A DNA stretch of 64,000 nucleotides, taken from positions 62,001-126,000 of the forward strand of contig NZ_JYFE01000041.1 of NCBI RefSeq assembly GCF_000877395.1, in the 5' to 3' direction. Under the pieces are notes generated by a model, which saw nothing but the letters and a program-made list of their open reading frames with translations, did no database searches and was not told where the DNA came from. Each line of letters begins with the position of its first letter. Position 1 is the first letter of the stretch. Source of the DNA: Jannaschia aquimarina (GTDB lineage: Bacteria; Pseudomonadota; Alphaproteobacteria; Rhodobacterales; Rhodobacteraceae). The translations under genes and the position numbers were made by a program. Positions 43,420-50,581 of the stretch are shown here, one piece after another.

Positions 43420-44919
43420 CTATTCCATAACGGGGATGGAGAACTCGCCGCCTTCCTTTATGCCCGATGGCCAGCGTGATGTGACGGTCTTGGTTCGCGT
43501 GTAGAACCGGAAGGCGTCGGGGCCGTGCTGATTCAGATCGCCGAAGACCGATTTCTTCCATCCACCGAAGGTGTGGTAAGCGAGCGGCACGGGGATCGGA
43601 ACGTTGACGCCCACCATCCCGACATTGACGCGTTTGGCGAAGTCGCGCGCGGCGTCGCCGTCACGGGTGAAGATCGCCGTCCCGTTGCCGTATTCGTGGT
43701 CCATGGCCAGTTTCAGCGCCTCTTCGTAGCTACCCGCCCGAACGGTCGAGAGGACGGGGCCGAAGATCTCTTGCCGATAGATGTCCATCTCCGGCGTCAC
43801 CCGGTCGAACAGGTGCGGACCGACGAAGAACCCGCCCTCGTAGCCTTGTAGCTTGAAGTCCCGTCCATCGACGACGAGTTCGGCGCCCTGGTCGATGCCG
43901 GTCTGGATCAGACGGTGGATGTTTTCTTGCGCGGCTCGGGTGACGACCGGCCCGTAATCGACGTCGGTCCCAGACGTATAGGGCCCGACCTTCAGTGCCT
44001 CGATCCGGGGGACGAGCTTCTCGATCAGGCGGTCGGCTGTCTCATCGCCGACCGGCACCGCCACCGAGATGGCCATGCAGCGTTCGCCCGCTGCGCCGTA
44101 TCCCGCTCCGACCAGTGCATCGGCCGCCTGGTCCATGTCGGCGTCGGGCATCACGATCATGTGGTTCTTGGCGCCGCCAAAGCACTGCACCCGTTTGCCC
44201 GCCTTGCAGCCCTCGGCGTAGATATAGGCGGCGATGGGGGTCGAGCCGACGAAGCCGACGGATTGAATGGTCTCGTCCTGGAGGATCGCATCGACTGCCT
44301 CCTTGTCGCCATTCACGACCTGAAGCACGCCTTTGGGAAGGCCCGCCTCCTCCATCAGTTCGGCCAGCATGATCGGGACGGAGGGGTCACGCTCGGATGG
44401 CTTGAGGATGAAGGCGTTGCCGCAGGCGATGGCAGGCGCGAACATCCACATCGGGATCATGGCGGGGAAGTTGAACGGGGTGATGCCGGCGCTGACCCCG
44501 AGGGGCTGGCGCATGGAATACATGTCGATCCCGGGGCCTGCACTATCCGTGAACTCGCCCTTCAGGTGGTGAGGCGCACCGATACAGAACTCGACCACTT
44601 CCAACCCGCGTTGGACGTCGCCAGCGGCGTCGGGCAACGTCTTCCCATGCTCGCGGCTCAACGCTTCGGCCAACTTGTCCATGTCGCGGTTCAGCAGGTC
44701 GACGAATTTCATCAGGACGCGGGCGCGGCGTTGCGGATTGGTCGCCGCCCATTCCGGCTGGGCTTCGGCGGCGATCTCGACCGCGCGCGCCACCTCGTCC
44801 GCCGAAGCCAGCGCGACCTTTGCCTGGACCTCCCCCGTGGCCGGGTTGAAGACATCCGCCGTCCGGCCCGAAGTGCCGGCGACCCGCGCGCCGTCGATGT
44901 AATGTCCGATCTGATCCAT
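43420..44919 (-). CDS. mmsA: Methylmalonate-semialdehyde dehydrogenase (CoA-acylating)
   Basis: A 499-aa aldehyde dehydrogenase that converts methylmalonate (or malonate) semialdehyde, CoA and NAD to propionyl-CoA (or acetyl-CoA) in valine, inositol and related catabolism. Family marks are AGITPFNFPAMIPMW near 142, the nucleotide turn VGFVGSTPIAAYIY near 223, and the catalytic loop GAAGERCMAISV with Cys near 284; MmsA enzymes lack the usual general-base Glu, consistent with FGGAKNHMIV at the normal Glu position. It ends near a terminator and starts 51 bp after the M20 peptidase gene. Confidence 0.92.
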   Translation of the reverse strand: MDQIGHYIDGARVAGTSGRTADVFNPATGEVQAKVALASADEVARAVEIAAEAQPEWAATNPQRRARVLMKFVDLLNRDMDKLAEALSREHGKTLPDAAGDVQRGLEVVEFCIGAPHHLKGEFTDSAGPGIDMYSMRQPLGVSAGITPFNFPAMIPMWMFAPAIACGNAFILKPSERDPSVPIMLAELMEEAGLPKGVLQVVNGDKEAVDAILQDETIQSVGFVGSTPIAAYIYAEGCKAGKRVQCFGGAKNHMIVMPDADMDQAADALVGAGYGAAGERCMAISVAVPVGDETADRLIEKLVPRIEALKVGPYTSGTDVDYGPVVTRAAQENIHRLIQTGIDQGAELVVDGRDFKLQGYEGGFFVGPHLFDRVTPEMDIYRQEIFGPVLSTVRAGSYEEALKLAMDHEYGNGTAIFTRDGDAARDFAKRVNVGMVGVNVPIPVPLAYHTFGGWKKSVFGDLNQHGPDAFRFYTRTKTVTSRWPSGIKEGGEFSIPVME

Positions 44920-44970
44920 GCGGTCCTCCCTTTCGCGCAGGTCTAGGCGAGCGCGCGTCGGGGGGAAAGG

Positions 44971-46101
44971 TCAGCCGACGATCCCGCGCGCCGCTTCCAG
45001 CAACAGATGGGCGCCCGGAGCGATCAGATCGTCATCGAAGTCGTAGTCCGGGTTGTGAAGTGCCGGGCCCGGACCGCAGCCGAGAAACAGCATGGCCGCC
45101 GGGCAATCATGGCCGAAACGCCCGAAATCTTCCGATGCCCGCAACGGGAGGCCGTGGGACACCACGAGCCCGACGGCTTCGGCCGCTCGTCTCAGATGGG
45201 CCGCGGCCGACGGATCGTTGGCGCCGGCGAGAAACCGGTCGTGCTCTGTGATCCGCACGTCCAGGTCCGCGGTCCCGGAGGAGATGGTGTTCCCCACATT
45301 GCGCTCCAGCTCGAGGAGGCGTTCGTCAGACACCGTGCGCGCCGTGACATGGATCCGGCCCTGGCCGGGGGCGATGCCGAATGCAGGCTCCCCGAGGGCG
45401 ACATGTGTCAGCGTGACGAGCCGGAAATCGGGATAAGGAAACCGGCCGCGCGACAGGGCGGGCAGGGCTGTCATCAGCGCAGCGATCTCTCCGGCCGGCG
45501 AGCGGCCTGTCTCCGGCGCCGCCGCGTGAGCTTCGGTCCCCCCGAGTTCGATGCACAATCCGACCGATGCGGCGCTGGACGGGCCGTCGGGGATATGTGC
45601 CTCTCCGGTCGGGATCTCGGGAAGATTGTGCAGGGCAAATGCCCAATCCGGGGCGAGATCAGCAAATGCAGGGTCCTCGCAGACGGCGATCGCGCCGGTC
45701 CCGATTTCTTCGGCGGGCTGAAACAGTAGCACGACGCGGCCCACGGACGGGGGCCGGCGGGCAAGCAGGCGCGCCACGCCGATCATCGTCGCCATGTGAC
45801 CGTCGTGGCCACAGAGATGGGCCACCCCATCGGTGCGGCTGCGATGGGACGACGCGCCCTTCTCTTGGATCGGAAGAGCATCGAGCTCGCAGCGAAGCAT
45901 AACGGTCTCATCGCCCGTGCCGAAGACACCAGCGACGCCGTGCCCGCCGAGACCCGTCACAACGCGTGCACCGAGCGATCGCAACGCGTCCGCGATGCAG
46001 GCTGCCGTTTCGACTTCCTGGCCGGACACTTCCGGTGCGGCGTGCAACGCGCGGCGAAAAGCGGTGAGGTCCTCGATATCAGATGGGGTCAGCCGATCCA
46101 T
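44971..46101 (-). CDS. M20-family amidohydrolase/peptidase
   Basis: A 376-aa zinc-dependent amidohydrolase of the M20 family (hippurate hydrolase/N-acyl-amino-acid amidohydrolase type). Metal-site motifs are VAHLCGHDGHMATM near 93-106, FQPAEEIGTG near 128-137, and the C-terminal SEDFGRFGHDCPA near 332. Length is normal and there is no signal peptide. It shares a divergent promoter region with a CBS-domain gene and precedes mmsA on the same strand. The substrate cannot be assigned from sequence. Confidence 0.88.
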   Translation of the reverse strand: MDRLTPSDIEDLTAFRRALHAAPEVSGQEVETAACIADALRSLGARVVTGLGGHGVAGVFGTGDETVMLRCELDALPIQEKGASSHRSRTDGVAHLCGHDGHMATMIGVARLLARRPPSVGRVVLLFQPAEEIGTGAIAVCEDPAFADLAPDWAFALHNLPEIPTGEAHIPDGPSSAASVGLCIELGGTEAHAAAPETGRSPAGEIAALMTALPALSRGRFPYPDFRLVTLTHVALGEPAFGIAPGQGRIHVTARTVSDERLLELERNVGNTISSGTADLDVRITEHDRFLAGANDPSAAAHLRRAAEAVGLVVSHGLPLRASEDFGRFGHDCPAAMLFLGCGPGPALHNPDYDFDDDLIAPGAHLLLEAARGIVG

Positions 46102-46203
46102 GTCGGGTCACTGCCGGAATCCCCGGCAGCTGTCACGATGCTTGACTTGACGCTGAGTCAGGCGGACGCTGGGGAAACGGATCGCGGGAAAGGGAGAATA
46201 TCC

Positions 46204-46638
46204 ATGTTCGTCACACAGATCCTCGCCTCGAAAGCGACGCCGGGCGTCCTGACGATCGACCCGAACGTGACAGTCTCGGATGCGGTCGCCGAACTGGCCG
46301 CGCGGCGCATCGGTGCGCTCGTGGTCTCGACCGACGGGCGGCGCGCCGAGGGGATCCTGTCCGAACGGGACATCGTACGGGAACTCGGGCGAGGCGGTCC
46401 CGACATACTGAAGCAGAAGGTTTCGGACATGATGACGCGCGATCTTCAGATCGCGGCGCCCAACGAAGATGCGGGCAGCGTTCTTGCGCGGATGACCGAA
46501 GGGCGGTTCCGTCACATGCCGGTCGAAGAGGACGGGATGTTGATCGGCCTGATTTCGCTGGGCGACGTCGTCAAGGCACGCCTGAGCGAAGTGAGCATGG
46601 AGAAGGACGCGCTTCAGGCGATGATTGCCGGCTACTGA
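46204..46638 (+). CDS. CBS-domain pair protein
   Basis: A 144-aa protein consisting of two CBS domains (about 8-62 and 72-130), which usually bind adenine nucleotides and act as energy sensors. SERDIVRELGRGG and VSDMMTRDLQIAAPN are typical. The ATG at 46204 follows AAGGGAG. Its stop overlaps the end of the convergent DUF1289 gene by 7 bp. Confidence 0.9.
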   Translation: MFVTQILASKATPGVLTIDPNVTVSDAVAELAARRIGALVVSTDGRRAEGILSERDIVRELGRGGPDILKQKVSDMMTRDLQIAAPNEDAGSVLARMTEGRFRHMPVEEDGMLIGLISLGDVVKARLSEVSMEKDALQAMIAGY

Positions 46639-46868
46639 GAACGGGCCAGCTTACCCAGCCGCCCGCCGCGGCGGACCTTGTGGCGATCCGCCCGCGCGGG
46701 CAGGGTCTCCATCACTGCCTGTCGGGCGGCGGGCGTCATGCGGGACCAGTCTGAAATCTCGTCCAGGCTGCGCAGACATCCGACGCAGAGGCGCGTATCC
46801 GGATGTATCGTGCAGATCCGGATGCAGGGGCTGTCGATCCGGTCCGCCCGGAAAGTCTCGTCGCTCAT
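46632..46868 (-). CDS. DUF1289 protein
   Basis: A 78-aa protein of DUF1289, with the cysteine pattern PCIRICTIHPDTRLCVGCLRS (C-x3-C-x8-C-x2-C) that probably binds a metal or iron-sulfur cluster, then a helical W-x-x-M-T-P segment and a basic tail. Its start overlaps the ruvX stop (ATGA), so DUF1289, ruvX and ccmI form one operon with three successive overlaps. Function unknown. Confidence 0.88.
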   Translation of the reverse strand: MSDETFRADRIDSPCIRICTIHPDTRLCVGCLRSLDEISDWSRMTPAARQAVMETLPARADRHKVRRGGRLGKLARSQ

Positions 46869-47338
46869 GTGTTCCCCAGATGTCGTAGCCGATCCAGCAC
46901 GCCTTGCAGGATATAGCTTGCCGCGACAGAGTCGATGACTTCGGCGCGACGTTTTCGCGAGGTGTCCGCCTCCAGCAACGCCCGTTCAGCCGCCACCGTC
47001 GAAAGCCGCTCGTCCCAGAACGTGATCGGCACCTCAACTTGGTGCGACAGGTTGCGAGCGAATGCGCGCGTCGACTGAGCCCTGGGCCCGTCGCTGCCAT
47101 CCATGTTCAGCGGAAGGCCGAGAACGAGGCCGGTCACGTCGCGCGAGGCAATCGCCTTCGTTATCTCGGCGGCGTCGGCGGTGAACTTGGTTCTTCGGAT
47201 CGTCTTCTGGGGTGTCGCGACGCTGCGCAGCCCGTCCGAGAGCGCGACGCCGATCGTCTTCGTGCCGAGGTCCAGTCCCAGCACCGCACCGAATTCGGGC
47301 AGGGCGGCCGCGAAATCCTCGATCCTGGCGTGGATCAA
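46865..47338 (-). CDS. ruvX: Putative Holliday junction resolvase RuvX/YqgF
   Basis: A 157-aa RNase-H-like nuclease of the YqgF family, involved in 16S rRNA 5'-end processing and possibly Holliday junction resolution. The first Asp of the active site lies in VLGLDLGTKTIGVALSDG near residue 22, the conserved LVLGLPLNMDGSDGPRAQS near 92, and FWDERLSTVAAERALLE near 125. It overlaps ccmI (ATGA) and DUF1289. Confidence 0.93.
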   Translation of the reverse strand: MIHARIEDFAAALPEFGAVLGLDLGTKTIGVALSDGLRSVATPQKTIRRTKFTADAAEITKAIASRDVTGLVLGLPLNMDGSDGPRAQSTRAFARNLSHQVEVPITFWDERLSTVAAERALLEADTSRKRRAEVIDSVAASYILQGVLDRLRHLGNT

Positions 47339-48558
47339 GGGGCCAGGCCCGCTCGCTCCGCCGCGCGGGCCAAGGTGTCCAGCGCGGCAGGCGCGTCCTG
47401 AAACACCAGCTGCGCTTCGGCATAGACGGCCGCTGCCGCGTCGCTGCGACCGAGCACGCCGTAGGCCGTGATCAGGCGCGCCCAGTCTCCGGGCGGGCCG
47501 CCTTGGGACGCAAGCCGCTCGGCCAGGCCCTGAACCATGCTGCCGATCATTTCCATGCGCTCTTCCGGCGTCATGTCTCCGGCGGCTTCGATCTGATCCT
47601 GGGACGGCCCGGTCGCGCGGGGAATGTCTTCGAGCGGGGTCGGGTCACCGGCAAGCTGGCTGATCCGTTCGAGCTGCGCGGCGATCGTCGGAAGCCACGG
47701 CGCGTCGGCGGGCGAGTCGGAATAGAGGCGCCGCCAGATCGGCCATGCCCGGTCGGCCCGCCCGCCCTGTGCGAACATCAGCCCCGTGTAATAGCGCGCG
47801 AGCCCGTTCGTCGGGTCCCGCCGAAGCGCCTCTGCCAAGGCGCGCTCCGCCTCGGGCGACACGTAGCCGCCCGCGGCCTGGATCATCAATTCGGCGAGGA
47901 TCGCGAAACCCTCGGCCGTCGCCGCGTCGCCCAGGATCGCGATGACCCTGTCCTGTGCGCGCCAGGCGGCTTCGAGATTGTTCATGCCCGCCTCGACACT
48001 GGCGGCCAATTGCCAGCCGCGCAGGTCGTCGGGACGATTTTGAAGGACGTCGCGCAGCTGTTCGACCATCGCGACCGTTTCGGCCGGTGCGTCCGCCGGC
48101 GGGGGCGCGTTCGGAACCTCCGCTTCGGCAACGGCCTGGCCCGGCCTTTCGGCCCGCGCCGCTTCGATCGTGGCGACCCGTCCGGCGAGCGGCATGTCCG
48201 GATAGCCGGGTGCGCCGATACAGCCGTAGGTCACAGCGCCGATCGCGGCGACACACAGCGCGACGATCACCGCGCCCAGAGCGGTGCGGCCCGGTGTCGC
48301 GGGCCGGATCGACTGTGCGGACTGATCGGCTGCCAGCAAACGGCGCGCCACTTCCGCACGGGCGGCCTCGGCCTCAGCGTTCGTCAACGTGCCGCGGGCA
48401 ACATCTCGGTCGAGTTCACGAAGCTGATCCTTGTAGACATCGACATCCGGCGCGTCAGGCGCGCCCGTCTCCCGCGCGGTCAGGCCGCGGACCACGATCA
48501 GTGTCACACCCAGCGTCAAGCCGGCGGCCACGAGCCAGAAGAGCCATTCCCCATCCAT
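47335..48558 (-). CDS. ccmI: Cytochrome c biogenesis protein CcmI
   Basis: A 407-aa cytochrome c maturation protein that chaperones apocytochrome c to the haem-ligation complex. The N-terminus has one membrane helix (LFWLVAAGLTLGVTLIVVRG), then a charged loop with VDVYKDQLRELDRDVARGTL, typical of CcmI, a second hydrophobic segment near 90-110 (ALGAVIVALCVAAIGAVTY), and a C-terminal TPR-rich periplasmic domain. It heads the ccmI-ruvX-DUF1289 operon and is divergent from soxB with a 150-bp gap containing an inverted repeat. Confidence 0.92.
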   Translation of the reverse strand: MDGEWLFWLVAAGLTLGVTLIVVRGLTARETGAPDAPDVDVYKDQLRELDRDVARGTLTNAEAEAARAEVARRLLAADQSAQSIRPATPGRTALGAVIVALCVAAIGAVTYGCIGAPGYPDMPLAGRVATIEAARAERPGQAVAEAEVPNAPPPADAPAETVAMVEQLRDVLQNRPDDLRGWQLAASVEAGMNNLEAAWRAQDRVIAILGDAATAEGFAILAELMIQAAGGYVSPEAERALAEALRRDPTNGLARYYTGLMFAQGGRADRAWPIWRRLYSDSPADAPWLPTIAAQLERISQLAGDPTPLEDIPRATGPSQDQIEAAGDMTPEERMEMIGSMVQGLAERLASQGGPPGDWARLITAYGVLGRSDAAAAVYAEAQLVFQDAPAALDTLARAAERAGLAP

Positions 48559-48578
48559 GGCGCCGATCTAATGGCGAT

Positions 48579-48607
48579 CCGTCGCAAGCGCGACCCCCTT
48601 GCGACGG
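48579..48607. promoter_or_regulatory. 10-bp perfect inverted repeat between ccmI and soxB
   Basis: CCGTCGCAAG (48579-48588) and its exact reverse complement (48598-48607) are separated by 9 bp, so the centres are 19 bp apart, close to two helical turns. It lies 102 bp upstream of soxB in the divergent promoter region. A related GTCGCAA occurs at 48627-48633. This suggests an operator for a dimeric regulator of sarcosine oxidase; the regulator is not visible here. Confidence 0.4.
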
Positions 48608-48708
48608 TTTGGGCATCGCGGCACATGTCGCAAATCCCTCCCGACGCGCCGCCCATGCGCTTTCGCACGCTTCGAAACCGCGCCAGACGGAGGGCCTAGG
48701 AGAGGGCC

Positions 48709-49953
48709 ATGAAACGCTATTCGGTTTTCGCCATCGCGCGAGAGGCTGCCCGGTATCACGACGGGTGGGAACGGGCGTGGCGGTCGCCCGAGCCGAAGAG
48801 GCGCTATGACGTCATCATCGTCGGGGCCGGAGGGCATGGCCTCGCGACCGCCTACTATCTGGGAAAGAACCACGGCATCACGAACGTCGCGGTGATGGAG
48901 AAAGGCTGGCTGGGCGGCGGAAACACCGGCCGGAACACGACGATCATCCGGTCGAACTATCTCCAGGATCCCTCGGCGGCGATCTACGAGAAGTCGCGCA
49001 GCCTCTACGAGACGCTGAGCCAGGAGCTGAACTACAACGTCATGTTCAGCCCGCGGGGCGTGCTGATGCTGGCTCAGACTCACCACGAGGTACGGGGCTA
49101 CAAACGCACGGCCCATGCGAACGGTCTTCAGGGCGTGCGGACGGAGTGGGTCGACCCCGCGCGCGTCAAGGAACTGTGCCCGATCATGAATATCCACGGG
49201 CCGCGCTACCCCGTTCTGGGCGGGCTCTGGCAATCCCGGGGGGGGACCGCCCGTCACGATGCGGTGGCCTGGGGATATGCAAGGGCATGCAGCGACATGG
49301 GGATGGACATCATCCAGAAGTGCGAGGTCACCGGCATCGACACCGACGGCGGCAAGGTCGTTGCCGTAGAGACGACGCGGGGCCGCATCGAGTGCGGGCA
49401 ACTCGCCGGCATCGTTGCGGGTCATTCGTCGGTTCTGGCCGAGATGGCTGGGTTCCGGCTCCCCCTCGAATCCGTTCCGCTTCAGGCGCTTGTCAGCGAG
49501 CCGATCAAGCCGTGCATGGACATCGTCGTGATGGCGAACACGGTTCACGGCTACATGAGCCAGTCCGACAAGGGCGAGATGGTCATCGGCGGCGGCACGG
49601 ACGGGTATGTCGGCTATACCCAGCGGGGCAGCTTCCACCATATCGAAGAGACGTTGCGCGCGCTCGTCGAGACTTTCCCCATGATCTCGCGCCTCAAGAT
49701 GCTGCGCCAATGGGGCGGGATCGTCGATGTCACGGGCGATCGCTCTCCGATCCTGTCGAAGACTCCGGTTGAAGGAATGTTCCTGAATTGCGGCTGGGGC
49801 ACGGGCGGCTTCAAGGCGATCCCCGGCTCTGGCTGGGCCATGGCGGAACTGATGGCCAAGGGCCATTCACCGCTGACGGCGGAATTCGGGCTGGAGCGGT
49901 TCCGCGAAGGGCGCTTCATCGACGAGTCGGTCGCGGCGGGGGTCGCGCACTGA
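48709..49953 (+). CDS. soxB: Sarcosine oxidase beta subunit
   Basis: A 414-aa flavin subunit of heterotetrameric sarcosine oxidase, which oxidatively demethylates sarcosine to glycine, yielding H2O2 and a THF-bound one-carbon unit. The FAD-binding Rossmann loop is DVIIVGAGGHGLATAYYLG near residue 36, followed by AVMEKGWLGGGNTGRNTTII, and the C-terminal WGGIVDVTGDRSPILSK near 345. Residues 1-30 are the helical lead typical of this subunit. The next canonical subunit, soxD, starts 325 bp later, an unusually long gap. Confidence 0.95.
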   Translation: MKRYSVFAIAREAARYHDGWERAWRSPEPKRRYDVIIVGAGGHGLATAYYLGKNHGITNVAVMEKGWLGGGNTGRNTTIIRSNYLQDPSAAIYEKSRSLYETLSQELNYNVMFSPRGVLMLAQTHHEVRGYKRTAHANGLQGVRTEWVDPARVKELCPIMNIHGPRYPVLGGLWQSRGGTARHDAVAWGYARACSDMGMDIIQKCEVTGIDTDGGKVVAVETTRGRIECGQLAGIVAGHSSVLAEMAGFRLPLESVPLQALVSEPIKPCMDIVVMANTVHGYMSQSDKGEMVIGGGTDGYVGYTQRGSFHHIEETLRALVETFPMISRLKMLRQWGGIVDVTGDRSPILSKTPVEGMFLNCGWGTGGFKAIPGSGWAMAELMAKGHSPLTAEFGLERFREGRFIDESVAAGVAH

Positions 49954-50059
49954 TGCACGAACACTCTGTTTCCAAGGTAAGTGTTACCACACTAGGCGGG
50001 AACTCGCCGAAGGGTGTATACATTGATCATCTGTCGGTAACAGTCTGCCCGGTTTACCC

Positions 50060-50245
50060 ATGTCTGATCAGTCCCACCCCCGTTTGCATTGGCCGCGCGG
50101 CCTCAACTTCCTGCTTGGCGGCGTCGTCGTCGCGGCCATCGGTCTCGGCGTTCTGCTGCTCGCCGGTCCGGTCGACCTCGGCCTGTTCGGTGCGCCGGAC
50201 GTCCGAATCGACGCGCCGCTCAGCGCGACTGCGTCGCAACGCTAA
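50060..50245 (+). CDS. 61-aa membrane peptide inside the sox operon
   Basis: A possible 61-aa protein between soxB and soxD, starting MSDQSHPRLHWPRGLNFLLG, with one strong hydrophobic helix (about 17-36) and a short polar tail. No good ribosome-binding site precedes the ATG. The preceding 106 bp contain small palindromes (GGTAA-GTG-TTACC, TGTATACA, TGATCA) and may hold a promoter. I do not recognise the peptide; translation is uncertain. Confidence 0.45.
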   Translation: MSDQSHPRLHWPRGLNFLLGGVVVAAIGLGVLLLAGPVDLGLFGAPDVRIDAPLSATASQR

Positions 50246-50278
50246 GTCGGAGATCCGGACCTCCGCATCGGAGGTCCC

Positions 50279-50581
50279 ATGCTTTTGCTGACCTGTCCTC
50301 ATTGCGGACTCGCAGTCGAGGAAACCGAGCTTTCGCCCGGCGGCGAAGCGCATCTCAAGCGTTTCGGTCCTGGATCGGACGAAGACGCGTTCGAGGAATA
50401 CCTTTTCCTACGCGACAATCCGAAGGGGCCGACGCTGGAGCGGTGGCGACACAGCTACGGTTGCGGCAAGTGGTTCATCGCGGCGCGTGACACTGCGACC
50501 AATCGGGTCTTTGGAACCTATCCGGCACAGACTGGCGGGCCGCCCGACTGGATCGTCAAGGCGATGGAGGCGGTGCGATGA
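50279..50581 (+). CDS. soxD: Sarcosine oxidase delta subunit
   Basis: A 100-aa subunit that in heterotetrameric sarcosine oxidase binds zinc. The Cys/His pattern is LTCPHCGLAVEETE near residues 4-17 and HSYGCGKWF near 56-64, matching the zinc site. Its stop overlaps the soxA start (ATGA). Confidence 0.95.
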   Translation: MLLLTCPHCGLAVEETELSPGGEAHLKRFGPGSDEDAFEEYLFLRDNPKGPTLERWRHSYGCGKWFIAARDTATNRVFGTYPAQTGGPPDWIVKAMEAVR

